Assembly (NCBI GenBank): GCA_029263015.1
Contig: JAJCYI010000050.1
Span: forward strand, 1 to 38,472
Source of the DNA: Saprospiraceae bacterium
Lineage (GTDB): Bacteria > Bacteroidota > Bacteroidia > Chitinophagales > Saprospiraceae
Length of the DNA: 38,472 nucleotides
Direction: 5' to 3'
Below, one piece after another: positions 1 through 7,466 of the stretch. Under the pieces are notes generated by a model. It had not been told where the DNA came from and ran no database searches. It saw only the letters and a program-made list of their open reading frames with translations. Position numbers and translations under genes: made by a program. Position 1 is the stretch's first letter; every line of letters starts with the position of its first letter.

Positions 1-110
1 GAAAATGTTACGTACCTACGGCACGAAAAATACCGTTGGTTTGGCATTGCTACCCATGTTCCGTCCCTAACGGGACAATCAAAGGACTGAAACCGCCATA
101 AGCTCTTGAT
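1..110. repeat. Probable interspersed repeat with two short hairpins
   Basis: Two small stem-loops lie close together. One is around 11-25, a GTACC/GGCAC-type stem with one wobble pair. The other is at 62-74, GTCCC-TAA-GGGAC. From memory, short elements built around GTCCC...GGGAC and GTGCC...GGTAC hairpins recur in Bacteroidota intergenic DNA. Membership of such a family is inference, because only one copy is visible here. A further pair, GACAATCAA near 75 and TTGATTGTC near 108, brackets the downstream part. Confidence 0.35.
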
Positions 111-122
111 TGTCAAGGATTA

Positions 123-285
123 TTATCCAGAACTCACGTTAAAATAGAACCTGCCATGCCCTTCAGCAATATTCGCTGTCACCGATCTGGAAGAGCAAAG
201 TATTTGTGATGTCAATAAATATTTTTATTTGGTCGGGAAATGGTTCTTTGTCAATTTTGAAATCTTTTTCCTTAAAAACCTGCAT
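123..285 (-). pseudogene. Decayed four-helix-bundle (23S rRNA intervening-sequence type) protein
   Basis: On the minus strand a reading frame opens with ATG at 285 and continues to a TGA at 163-165. A second frame, entered near 188, reads RSVTANIAEGHGRFYFN before stopping at 123-125. The segment NIAEGHGR followed by an aromatic is the hallmark of the small four-helix-bundle family (TIGR02436-like). In intact members it follows a run of the type QIRRSAVSIP. Here the two halves are in different frames, and the C-terminal helices are missing where the hairpin repeat begins. I therefore read it as a truncated, frameshifted relic. The family assignment rests on this one motif. Confidence 0.55.
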
Positions 286-380
286 TTTTTATAAACATCC
301 AAATCTGTAAAGCTTCGAGAACTCATAACTTAAGTTTTTGGGGTAAGGGAGTAGGCAAAATTCTTCTCAAGGCACCTTCC

Positions 381-422
381 TAATCACTATTCACCGGTCA
401 CGAATCACTAAAGACTAATCAA
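381..422. repeat. Degenerate 7-base tandem array, 6 units
   Basis: Consecutive units are TAATCAC, TATTCAC, CGGTCAC, GAATCAC, TAAAGAC and TAATCAA. The stop codon of the minus-strand gene (415-417, TAG in its sense) lies inside the array, which forms the 3' boundary of that gene. Confidence 0.7.
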
Positions 423-1437
423 AAAAGTTATCGTATTGATTCCTATGTCCAACCCGTTCGGGCATTTTGATAGGTTCACTTAGGTCCAGGACATCAGTGT
501 CGTCGTTGGCTTGTTGGAGGATGGTTTTTTTCTCAGAACCAAGCAACAAAGACATACTTTCATTTTCCCACTTCTCCAGCATTTCAAGTCCTTCTTCTTC
601 GAAAACTCCATTTTGTAGGTCAATGGAATCCATGAAACTGGCAGACACCTCCATGAAGCGTTCCATCTCCCCGACCTTTTGGCTCACATCGTCAGCGATG
701 GCTTCCAATGCTTCATCGAACATGGCTTTTTTGTCTTTATCCCCCTGAATGATATTACGGGCATTCCGCATCGCCGAAGTAGAAGCCATAATAGCTTTAC
801 GCTCTTGTTCTTTGAGTTCTATCTGGTCTTTGATGTCTTCCATCATGATCTCCGAATTCTCGTACATCTTTTTCAAGACCCGGTACAAAACTTCCATTTT
901 TTTGTACAGCACATCGAGGCGCATGTTGGAATCCCTGAGTCGCCCAGCTTTTCTTGACTTCAGCACGACCATCGCTTTATTGTCCACTTCTTTGGCCTTG
1001 CTGGCAAGTTCCAAGTTGTTCCTGATTTCCTTCTTGTTCTTGTGGATGATCTCACCCAACTGGTGCATTTGCCCCCGCAGTTTATTGATCTGTTTGTTCA
1101 TGTTGCGCAGATTATCCTGCAAATCTTCGATATAGCTTTTCAAAATGCCAATAGGATCAATTCGGACAAAAAGCCCTGTAATCCAACGCATGACACTTTT
1201 GTAGCCATAACCGATCAATGCCCGCATTTTGGGATCCAACATTAAGTAGATCAACCCTGAAAGAGCAATCAACATAATGACCAGATAAACGGTGTTTTGA
1301 GCCAATATCAATAAAGGCCCGATCACGCTTGAAAGCAGAAAACCTCCACCAATGAGCAAGAGTATCAGGAACAATGCCCCTGTCACGCCTTCAGGGCGTT
1401 TCCAAAATGATTTGCTTTTTAAGTTGTTATTTGCCAT
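415..1437 (-). CDS. Membrane-anchored coiled-coil protein, function unknown
   Basis: The 340-residue product has two hydrophobic segments near the N-terminus (about residues 18-38 and 43-67). A long charged, largely helical region follows, with probable coiled coils at about 95-150 and 165-225, then an acidic tail. No enzymatic motif is visible. The shape suggests an inner-membrane protein with a long cytoplasmic coiled coil, loosely like PspA or YaaN partners, but I do not recognise the family. The start is the ATG at 1437, and a well-formed promoter lies upstream. The neighbouring minus-strand gene also encodes a coiled-coil protein, so the two may act together. The stop codon is embedded in a heptamer array. 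Confidence 0.8.
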   Translation of the reverse strand: MANNNLKSKSFWKRPEGVTGALFLILLLIGGGFLLSSVIGPLLILAQNTVYLVIMLIALSGLIYLMLDPKMRALIGYGYKSVMRWITGLFVRIDPIGILKSYIEDLQDNLRNMNKQINKLRGQMHQLGEIIHKNKKEIRNNLELASKAKEVDNKAMVVLKSRKAGRLRDSNMRLDVLYKKMEVLYRVLKKMYENSEIMMEDIKDQIELKEQERKAIMASTSAMRNARNIIQGDKDKKAMFDEALEAIADDVSQKVGEMERFMEVSASFMDSIDLQNGVFEEEGLEMLEKWENESMSLLLGSEKKTILQQANDDTDVLDLSEPIKMPERVGHRNQYDNFFD

Positions 1438-1501
1438 ATATGAACGGAAGGTGTTAGGTTGGTTTTTGGTTACTGCCTACTGCTCCATCTGGGTTAGGCT
1501 G

Positions 1502-1534
1502 CAAATTTAACTTAAAAGTTTCAGCACATTCAAA
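1502..1534 (-). promoter_or_regulatory. Bacteroidota-type promoter for the coiled-coil membrane protein
   Basis: Read on the minus strand, TTTG (1531-1534) is followed after 21 bases by TAAATTTG (1502-1509). This fits the Bacteroidota primary-sigma consensus TTTG-N19-21-TAnnTTTG. The predicted leader before the ATG at 1437 is about 55-60 bases. The gene therefore need not depend on read-through from the gene upstream. Confidence 0.6.
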
Positions 1535-1671
1535 AGGAATCCTAAACAGAAAAAACGAATTCCAAAACTTGCAACATTAACCAAATCACTGTTATTCAAA
1601 AACATGCTCCGACCAACCCTTTTTTATTTAAGATAAAACCATCATTTAAAGTATCATTGACCAACGGCCCC

Positions 1672-1776
1672 ACCATTCACCATTCACCATTCACCATTCA
1701 CCATTCACCATTCACCATTCACCATTAATCATTAATCATTAATCATTAATCACTCATCACTCATCACTCATCACTC
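1672..1776. repeat. Perfect 7-base tandem array, 15 units in three blocks
   Basis: Fifteen consecutive heptamers occur without a phase break: seven ACCATTC, one ACCATTA, three ATCATTA and four ATCACTC. Each block differs from its neighbour by one or a few bases, so the array changes sequence stepwise along its length. It ends at 1776, inside the stop codon (1775-1777) of the minus-strand gene that follows. In that gene's sense the units are GATGAGT, then GATTAAT, then GGTGAAT. The rest of the 1438-1774 gap holds a promoter (1502-1534) and otherwise nothing recognisable. Confidence 0.95.
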
Positions 1777-2449
1777 ATTTCAAATACTTCTTCATATTCT
1801 CTACGTCTTTCAAAATCTGTGCGACCAAAGTATTGTATGAGGCAATAAAATTATTCTTGGTGGTTTCCATATTGGTCGTGGCTTGACCGATTTCTTGCCG
1901 CAATTTCTCCATTTCTACTTGGTGTTTTTTCACTTCCCCCGTCAGTTGCTTTATTTGTTCCACCTTCTTTTGGGCAGCAGCTTCCAATTGGTTGATTCTG
2001 TTTTTCCGGCCTTCTACTTTGGCCGTTTCTTGGTTGGCCAGTGCTTGTTCAAACTTCGCTTCTTCCCCTTTCAGCACATCGAGGTAATGACTCGCCGTTT
2101 CAATTAATTTTGGTGGGGTGGCCCCCATTGCCTGGGCCATCGCAAAAGCAGATTGGTAACGCACCTTTTCCTCCATGGCCATTTTCTCCAGCGATTGAAG
2201 TGATTGCTTGTATTCCAGATAATCAACTCCGGGCAGGTTGTTTTTTTCTAAAGCACCAAAAAGTATATCCGTGAACTTGGCCGAAACCTTTCCTGGCTTC
2301 CCTGCAGTGGATTCTTTTACCATCGCCTTTTTAGGGTCGTTTGGATTAGACGAGGGCCTTGTCCCTTTGGATGCAGGCGGTTTGCCGGCACCTGGTTTTT
2401 CTTCTTCTATTACAAACAACGATTTTATACTTTTGAAATCGAAAGCCAT
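1775..2449 (-). CDS. Cytoplasmic coiled-coil protein, function unknown
   Basis: The 224-residue protein has no signal peptide or membrane segment. The first 20 residues (MAFDFKSIKSLFVIEEE) are followed by a low-complexity Pro/Ser/Lys linker (about 20-55). A helical region comes next, and a strong coiled coil rich in Gln, Lys and Glu (about 130-215). I do not recognise a named family. It lies upstream of, and in the same direction as, the membrane coiled-coil gene at 415-1437, with a 337-base gap containing its own promoter. A shared complex is plausible but not shown. The stop codon is supplied by the last unit of the adjacent heptamer array. Confidence 0.8.
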   Translation of the reverse strand: MAFDFKSIKSLFVIEEEKPGAGKPPASKGTRPSSNPNDPKKAMVKESTAGKPGKVSAKFTDILFGALEKNNLPGVDYLEYKQSLQSLEKMAMEEKVRYQSAFAMAQAMGATPPKLIETASHYLDVLKGEEAKFEQALANQETAKVEGRKNRINQLEAAAQKKVEQIKQLTGEVKKHQVEMEKLRQEIGQATTNMETTKNNFIASYNTLVAQILKDVENMKKYLK

Positions 2450-2453
2450 TTTT

Positions 2454-2481
2454 TAGTGATTGGTGAATAGTAGTTGGTGAC
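2454..2481. repeat. Degenerate 7-base array before the coiled-coil gene
   Basis: Units are TAGTGAT, TGGTGAA, TAGTAGT and TGGTGAC. In the sense of the minus-strand gene they read as the 5'-type (GTCACCA...ATCACTA) and end four bases before its ATG. Confidence 0.55.
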
Positions 2482-2551
2482 TTCGCAATGGTATTGAGCT
2501 TATTGAATATGATAAGACCTAACGCCTGAATTGCTTAATTACCGAATAATG

Positions 2552-2559
2552 CAAAGTTA
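2552..2559 (-). promoter_or_regulatory. -7 element for the coiled-coil gene at 1775-2449
   Basis: The minus strand reads TAACTTTG, a full match to TAnnTTTG. No convincing TTTG is found 19-21 bases further upstream. It forms a divergent pair with the plus-strand element at 2605-2612. Confidence 0.4.
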
Positions 2560-2604
2560 TGATAACAGTCAACATATTATAATGCGATTACCTATTGGAC
2601 TAAA

Positions 2605-2612
2605 TATATTTG
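2605..2612 (+). promoter_or_regulatory. -7 element for the glycosyltransferase operon
   Basis: TATATTTG matches TAnnTTTG. It lies about 50 bases before the ATG at 2662, a reasonable leader length. The -33 element is weak. Confidence 0.4.
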
Positions 2613-2631
2613 CGGGCTGGATTACTAATCT

Positions 2632-2659
2632 CTTATAACCAATCACAATTCTCTAATAA
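2632..2659. repeat. Degenerate 7-base array before the glycosyltransferase
   Basis: Units are CTTATAA, CCAATCA, CAATTCT and CTAATAA, ending two bases before the ATG. Its CCAATCA unit is the inverse of the GATTGGT junction near 2458-2464, across the divergent intergenic region. Confidence 0.5.
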
Positions 2660-2661
2660 AC

Positions 2662-3381
2662 ATGACCTTCGACGTTACCATTCCTGTGCTTAACGAAGAA
2701 CCTACTCTTGAAAAACAGGTGCTCATTTTACATGGTTTTTTGAAAAAGAATTTCCCCAAAAAAGGTCAATGGAAGATCATTATTGCAGACAATGGCTCAA
2801 CTGACCGAACTATTGAAATTGCCGAATCCATCGCAAAAAAACACCCAGAAGTGGTGCCCTTGACTGTTCCCAGAAAAGGAGTTGGACTGGCATTGAAACA
2901 TTCTTGGGGACAATCCACCGCCGATATGGTTGGTTACATGGATCTTGATTTAGCGACTGACCTATCGCATTTTTTAGAAGCATACAAAGCCATTGCAGAG
3001 CAAGATTATGACCTCGTGTATGCCACCCGTTTGCACCCAAAGTCACGGGTCTTCGGGCGTACCCTGAAGAGGGAAATCAGTTCCCGTGGCTTTAATTTTT
3101 TACTAAAAGCATACTTGGGCGTGGACTTCTCCGATGGCATGTGTGGTTTTAAATGGCTTAAGCGGGAGGTGTACCCTCAACTCCATGCCGCAGGAGCCGA
3201 TAACGATGGTTGGTTCTTCTCCACCGAATTGTTGACGGTCGCAGAATGGCAGGGGTTGAATATATATGAACTCCCTATAAAGTGGTCTGATGATGTAAGT
3301 AGCAGTCGGGTCGAGATCATTCCGTTGGCCAAAAAATACGTTTCTTCCATGATTGACCTGAAAAAAAGAAAACCCGCATAA
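2662..3381 (+). CDS. Family 2 glycosyltransferase (dolichyl-phosphate mannosyltransferase-like)
   Basis: The 239-residue soluble GT-A enzyme probably transfers a sugar from a nucleotide donor to a lipid or glycan acceptor at the inner membrane face. Motifs in order are IPVLNEE (7-13), the nucleotide-binding ADNGSTDRT (42-50, Asp43) and the DxD-type metal site DLD (94-96). A later acceptor-side segment contains DGMCGFKW. Length and order match the DPM1/GtrB-like branch, but no C-terminal membrane domain is present. The stop overlaps the next gene's ATG by one base (TAATG), so translation of the two is probably coupled. The substrate cannot be inferred. Confidence 0.9.
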   Translation: MTFDVTIPVLNEEPTLEKQVLILHGFLKKNFPKKGQWKIIIADNGSTDRTIEIAESIAKKHPEVVPLTVPRKGVGLALKHSWGQSTADMVGYMDLDLATDLSHFLEAYKAIAEQDYDLVYATRLHPKSRVFGRTLKREISSRGFNFLLKAYLGVDFSDGMCGFKWLKREVYPQLHAAGADNDGWFFSTELLTVAEWQGLNIYELPIKWSDDVSSSRVEIIPLAKKYVSSMIDLKKRKPA

Positions 3382-4334
3382 TGCCTGACCAACTTCCTCC
3401 ACCAAACCTGATTCTTGGCACCGCCCAATGGGGCTGGACCACCAACCGGCAAACAGCTTTTTCGCTTCTGGACGAATGGTACGCAAATGGCTTTCGGGAA
3501 GTGGATACTGCCACCAACTACCCCATTGATAAAAACCCAGACCATTTCCGTTCGGCTGAGACGATACTCCAGGAATGGGTCAAAGCAAACGGCATTACCG
3601 ACCTTCAAGTAATGATGAAAATTGGTAGCGTGAATAACCTCTTCACTCCCGAACACATCCTCACCAAGTCTTTCCTACTGATGATGCTCGACGAGTACCG
3701 GCACCTGTTCGGCTCCAATCTTGACACCATCTTGGTGCATTGGGACAATCGGGAATCAAAAGATGAAATCAGGGAATCTTTGGAGGCGCTCGAAACAGCA
3801 AAGGAAACCGGGTACAAAATTGGTTTATCTGGCATCCGCTACCCAGCGTTGTATGCCGAACTGAACGAGGAGTTCAATTTTGATTTCCGCATCCAGATCA
3901 AGCACAACGTCCTCCATTCCGACTATCAGCGATATGCGTCTTTTCATGGCAGCCAACGCTTTATCACCTATGGAATCAATGCGGGGGGCATCAAACTCGA
4001 CTCTTCGGAATATGCAGCAAACAGTACCCTTAAGGCACGTGGAGGTGACTTATCTACTGAACCTCCTATTGTGTTGAAAATCAAGGATTTGATCAAATCA
4101 ATTAATTTAAATAACGACCTCCCTCCCATCCATTCTTTTTTCCAAATCGGGATGATAAATGCATTTTACCATACCGATGTTCAGGGAATTTTGCTCGGTA
4201 CATCTAAAATAGAGCAGCTCAAACAAAGCACTGACTTTTATCAGATATTAAGAAAAGCGGACTATTCAGATGTTTACCGTTCTTTGCAGGAAATTATAAA
4301 TCAACAATCAACAATCATAAATTATAAATTATAA
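3381..4334 (+). CDS. Aldo/keto reductase family protein
   Basis: The 317-residue protein has the TIM-barrel aldo/keto reductase pattern. It opens with LILGTAQWGW and carries the full catalytic tetrad: Asp42, Tyr47, Lys80 and His120 (in VDTATNY, MMKIG and ILVHWDN). The predicted reaction is NADPH-dependent carbonyl reduction, probably of a sugar or sugar-like metabolite given the glycosyltransferase it is coupled to. The start is the ATG at 3381, overlapping the upstream stop. The last dozen residues (NQQSTIINYKL) are encoded by a heptamer array and are unlikely to belong to the fold. It overlaps the open frame of the next gene. Confidence 0.9.
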   Translation: MPDQLPPPNLILGTAQWGWTTNRQTAFSLLDEWYANGFREVDTATNYPIDKNPDHFRSAETILQEWVKANGITDLQVMMKIGSVNNLFTPEHILTKSFLLMMLDEYRHLFGSNLDTILVHWDNRESKDEIRESLEALETAKETGYKIGLSGIRYPALYAELNEEFNFDFRIQIKHNVLHSDYQRYASFHGSQRFITYGINAGGIKLDSSEYAANSTLKARGGDLSTEPPIVLKIKDLIKSINLNNDLPPIHSFFQIGMINAFYHTDVQGILLGTSKIEQLKQSTDFYQILRKADYSDVYRSLQEIINQQSTIINYKL

Positions 4335-4340
4335 ATTAAA
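4292..4340. repeat. 7-base array across the reductase/oxidoreductase junction
   Basis: Seven in-phase units occur: AATTATA, two AATCAAC, AATCATA, two AATTATA and AATTAAA. The array contains the stop codon of the reductase and covers the point where the start codon of the following FAD enzyme should be. Confidence 0.85.
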
Positions 4341-5460
4341 ATACGATTTCCTCATCATCGGTGGCGGCATATTTGGCTGTTACGCGGCGCTGTATTTGGC
4401 CGGCAAAGGCCATAGGGTTGCCTTAGTAGAGAAAGAAAAGGAGTTGTTCAAAAAGGCAAGCATCGTGAACCAGGCCCGCCTGCACGGTGGCTACCACTAT
4501 CCCCGAAGTGTGGCGACGGCCATCATGAGTGACGATAACAAGCAACGTTTCACAGAAGAGCATAAATCGTTTATCTTATTTGAATTTGAAAAATATTACG
4601 CGGTGGATAAATTCGGCAGTTTGACCGATGCCGCACAGTTCAAGCGTTTTTGTAGATTCATCGGGATAAAATGCGAACCGATTCACGGGCATCCGCTTTT
4701 TAATTACAACAGACTGGAAGCGCTTTACCTGACCACTGAATACACCTTCGACCCCGTGCTCATCGGTGAGTTTTACAAAGAAAAAATAAAAAAAGTATCG
4801 AACATCGACATTTTCTATTTTCATAAAATAAAAGAAGTAGAAAAGGGAAGCGGGAAGTGGAACGTAATCGTGCAAGACCTTGAGGATAAGTCACTTAAAT
4901 CAATCGAATGTGTCGGTGTCATCAATGCAACCTACTCCGGCAGCAATGCTGTCAACCGCCAATTTGGGGTGGACGACATTCAACTGATGCATGAAATTTC
5001 CGAGATCGCCTTCATCACTTCCCCTCAAGTTGACAACATCGGCCTCACCGTGATGGATGGCCAATTCGGCTCCATCATGCCTTACGGCAAATCCGGCCTG
5101 CTCTCACTTTCTTCCGTTGCTTATACCCATCATAAGGTGAGTTACGACAACCTGCCGCACTTCGATTGCCAGCTGGTCAACAGAGAATGTACGCCCGATT
5201 TTACGTCCATTTGTAATTTTTGCGAAGCAAAACCCCGCTCCAATTACCGTAAAATGATCGGTCAGATGAAACAATACTATTCTGACAAAGTGGCGTTAAA
5301 TTACCTCACTTCATATTACACCATCAAATCGAAACTCAAAGCCAATTTCATCGATGATGGCCGTCCCACCGAAATCAGCCAACTCCATAAAAACCCTGAT
5401 TATTATTGCATATTTGCGGGAAAGATCAATTCGATTTACGAAATAGAAAAAATAGTTTGA
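4321..5460 (+). CDS. FAD-dependent oxidoreductase (DAO-like), start codon abnormal
   Basis: The reading frame encodes an N-terminal Rossmann fold, KYDFLIIGGGIFGCYAALYL, with the dinucleotide-binding GxGxxG as GGGIFG. A VEKE segment typical of the second strand follows, then a long substrate domain. The frame is open from 4321, just after an in-frame TAA (4318-4320). It contains no ATG, GTG or TTG before the TTG at 4396, which would remove the whole FAD-binding motif. By homology the protein should begin at about 4336 (M-K-Y-D-F), where the sequence reads TTA inside a heptamer array. ATT at 4321 and ATA at 4324 are rare possible starts. The enzyme probably acts with the two genes upstream on a common sugar-type substrate. 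It may be poorly expressed or inactivated. Confidence 0.75.
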   Translation: MINYKLKYDFLIIGGGIFGCYAALYLAGKGHRVALVEKEKELFKKASIVNQARLHGGYHYPRSVATAIMSDDNKQRFTEEHKSFILFEFEKYYAVDKFGSLTDAAQFKRFCRFIGIKCEPIHGHPLFNYNRLEALYLTTEYTFDPVLIGEFYKEKIKKVSNIDIFYFHKIKEVEKGSGKWNVIVQDLEDKSLKSIECVGVINATYSGSNAVNRQFGVDDIQLMHEISEIAFITSPQVDNIGLTVMDGQFGSIMPYGKSGLLSLSSVAYTHHKVSYDNLPHFDCQLVNRECTPDFTSICNFCEAKPRSNYRKMIGQMKQYYSDKVALNYLTSYYTIKSKLKANFIDDGRPTEISQLHKNPDYYCIFAGKINSIYEIEKIV

Positions 5461-5462
5461 AA

Positions 5463-5539
5463 CAATTGAGGATTGAAAATGGAGAATTGAGAATTACTCA
5501 AAACATGATGCTCAATTTTTAATTTTTAATTTTTAATTC
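5463..5539. repeat. 7-base array filling the gap before arginine deiminase, 11 units
   Basis: Eleven in-phase heptamers run from just after the oxidoreductase stop to five bases before the next ATG. The first part is GAATTGA-like (CAATTGA, GGATTGA, AAATGGA, GAATTGA, GAATTAC). The second part is the inverse type (TCAAAAC, ATGATGC, TCAATTT, then TTAATTT units). The gap is thus an imperfect inverted repeat made of heptamers. Confidence 0.75.
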
Positions 5540-5544
5540 AGAAC

Positions 5545-6795
5545 ATGCCCATCCAAGTTTCAACTGAAATAGGTAAATTAAAAAAAGTAATCGTGCACCG
5601 GCCAGATGAAGGTATTGCACGGATTTCACCAAAAAGGGCGGAGGAACTGCTTTTTGACGACATTGTTCACCTGCCTCAAATGCAAGAAGAGCACGATGTA
5701 TTTACCGCAGTGCTAAAAGCATTCCTTGGAAAAGACAATGTTCTCGAAACCAATGACTTACTTGCCGAAGCCATTGAAGCTGACAGCGAATCGATCATCG
5801 AGGTGATGGATCTCATTATGCATTATGAGGAGATCAGCACCAAAACCAAAAAGATGTTGCTCGATCTCCCGCCTGAAAAGCTTGCCGACACGCTTATTTC
5901 AGGTCACTTGGACGAAGACCATATTGTATTTGACCCAATCCCCAATTTCATTTTCACCAGGGACATTGCCGTGACGGTCAACGACCATGTCATCATCACC
6001 AAGCCCGAAAAAGAAGCTCGATTCCGGGAAAATTTTCTTGCCCGTTTTATTTTTTGGTCGCACCCGATGTTTGCCCATTTAAAAAAGGACGACCGGGTCA
6101 TCAACATGAACCATGTGGAAGAATTTCCGCCATCACAAAAGGGCAAATACGTCTCGATCGAAGGCGGGGATATGATGATCCTGAACAGGGATTATTTGTT
6201 GATCGGACATAGCGAGCGAACCAGCGAACACGGCATCCATTCCTTACGGGATGTGCTTTTCAATAGAGGTGTTGTGAAAAATATTGTGCAGATCAACATT
6301 CCCCATGACCGCTCCTGCATGCACATCGACACTATTTTTACACAGATAAACAAAAACCACCTCGTGGCCTTCAAGCCAATTGTCGTGGATGGGCTGGCTT
6401 CCAATGTGGAGGTTCACCGACATAATGGCACTTCAGTATTTTACCATTCCATTCGGGACTTCATTACCAATGAAATCAACCCCAAAATGGAATTCATACT
6501 CAGCGGAAACGGTGAATCCCCATTCCAGGAAAGGGAACAATGGACCGATGGATGCAATCTCGTCGCACTGAAACCTGGCGTCGCAATAACCTATGACCGC
6601 AATCCACACACAGAAATAGCCTTTAAGGAAGCAGGCTACAATATTGTCCATGCCCGCCAATTGCTAAAAGATATTGCGGCGGGGAAAGTCAATCCTGATG
6701 AAATAGAAAATACGATCATCAATATTCCTTCAAACGAACTTTCGAGGGCACGCGGCGGATCGCACTGTATGACTTGTCCTGTGGAAAGGGAGTAG
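5545..6795 (+). CDS. arcA: Arginine deiminase
   Basis: The 416-residue protein hydrolyses L-arginine to citrulline and ammonia in the cytoplasm. The guanidine-modifying fold is clear, with catalytic residues in the expected order: Asp140 (FTRD), Glu207 (EGGD), His260 and Asp262 (MHIDTIF) and the nucleophile Cys408 (GGSHCMTCP). Length and C-terminus match bacterial ArcA. Ornithine carbamoyltransferase and carbamate kinase genes are not adjacent, so energy-yielding arginine fermentation cannot be inferred from this locus alone. The ATG at 5545 follows a heptamer array, and no strong Shine-Dalgarno is seen, as is common in the phylum. Confidence 0.95.
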   Translation: MPIQVSTEIGKLKKVIVHRPDEGIARISPKRAEELLFDDIVHLPQMQEEHDVFTAVLKAFLGKDNVLETNDLLAEAIEADSESIIEVMDLIMHYEEISTKTKKMLLDLPPEKLADTLISGHLDEDHIVFDPIPNFIFTRDIAVTVNDHVIITKPEKEARFRENFLARFIFWSHPMFAHLKKDDRVINMNHVEEFPPSQKGKYVSIEGGDMMILNRDYLLIGHSERTSEHGIHSLRDVLFNRGVVKNIVQINIPHDRSCMHIDTIFTQINKNHLVAFKPIVVDGLASNVEVHRHNGTSVFYHSIRDFITNEINPKMEFILSGNGESPFQEREQWTDGCNLVALKPGVAITYDRNPHTEIAFKEAGYNIVHARQLLKDIAAGKVNPDEIENTIINIPSNELSRARGGSHCMTCPVERE

Positions 6796-6914
6796 CCCCT
6801 CCCAGCCTCCCCAAAGGGGAGGGGTTGGGTGCAATAATTACGAGGCTTGACCATCAACGATTCTATTATTTTGTAACTAAATAAGCCCCTCCTTTGGAGG
6901 GGTTTGGGGAGGCT
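6796..6914. repeat. GC-rich inverted repeat pair (CCCCTCC element)
   Basis: Two short GC-rich elements face each other. Around 6804-6826 there is CTCCCC-AAA-GGGGAG, and around 6884-6913 there is CCCCTCC-TTT-GGAGGGG followed by TTTGGGGAGGCT. The shared AGCCTCCCCAAA is in opposite orientation in the two. Each can form a hairpin, and together they form a longer one. This type of element is, from memory, common between genes in Bacteroidota. Its second arm provides the purine-rich GGGGAGG ahead of the next gene's ATG. Confidence 0.65.
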
Positions 6915-7337
6915 ATGTACACGCACAAATTCCAAAAAAGAGTACGCTACGGTGAGACCGACCAAATGGGCTACCTGTATTACGGGCGCTATGCTGACCT
7001 GTATGAAATAGGCCGAGTCGAGATGCTGCGGTCATTGGGGATCACTTATCGGGAAATGGAAAAAGAGATGGGGATCATGTTGCCCGTAAAATCTTTGCAG
7101 ATGCGTTTTGTCCGGCCAGCCAATTACGATGAACTGCTGACCATCAAAACCACATTGCGGGAATTGCCTGACAGTGACATTACATTCCATGTTGAGGTTT
7201 TTAATGAAAAAAACAAATTGGTAAACGGCGGTTCTGTTCGATTGGTTTTTGTGGAAATGGAGACAAATAAAACGATTTTAGCACCTGATTTTCTGATCGA
7301 AAAACTGAAGCCATATTTTAAGGAAATTGGAAATTAG
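6915..7337 (+). CDS. Acyl-CoA thioesterase, YbgC/4-hydroxybenzoyl-CoA thioesterase family
   Basis: The 140-residue hotdog-fold enzyme is predicted to hydrolyse acyl-CoA thioesters in the cytoplasm. The N-terminal active-site block RYGETDQMGYLYYGRY contains the family's catalytic Asp16. The length is typical. The ATG at 6915 is preferred over an upstream TTG at 6894, because homologues begin just before the YxxTDxxG block and GGGGAGG sits at ribosome-binding distance. The last residues (EIGN) and the TAG stop are encoded by a GGAAATT/AGAAATT heptamer array. Confidence 0.9.
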   Translation: MYTHKFQKRVRYGETDQMGYLYYGRYADLYEIGRVEMLRSLGITYREMEKEMGIMLPVKSLQMRFVRPANYDELLTIKTTLRELPDSDITFHVEVFNEKNKLVNGGSVRLVFVEMETNKTILAPDFLIEKLKPYFKEIGN

Positions 7338-7349
7338 AAATTAGAAATT
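7322..7349. repeat. 7-base array at the thioesterase 3' end
   Basis: Two GGAAATT and two AGAAATT units. The TAG stop (7335-7337) bridges units two and three. Confidence 0.8.
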
Positions 7350-7395
7350 CAATTTTTTTTTCTCTCGCAACCAGGCCATTTCTAACATATTCCAC

Positions 7396-7448
7396 CCAAT
7401 TTCAAATTTCCTAATTTCAAATTTCTCAATTTCTCAATTTCTCAATTT
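7396..7448. repeat. 7/8-base array before the amidohydrolase
   Basis: Loose CAAATTT/CCTAATTT units lead into three perfect 8-base CTCAATTT units (7425-7448). The orientation is inverse to the AGAAATT array on the other side of the gap. Confidence 0.75.
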
Positions 7449-7466
7449 CAAAACAAAACTCAAACC

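Noticed and set aside
1672-1776. CRISPR array
   Set aside because: Units are 7 bases and directly adjacent. There are no spacers, and no cas genes are in the window.
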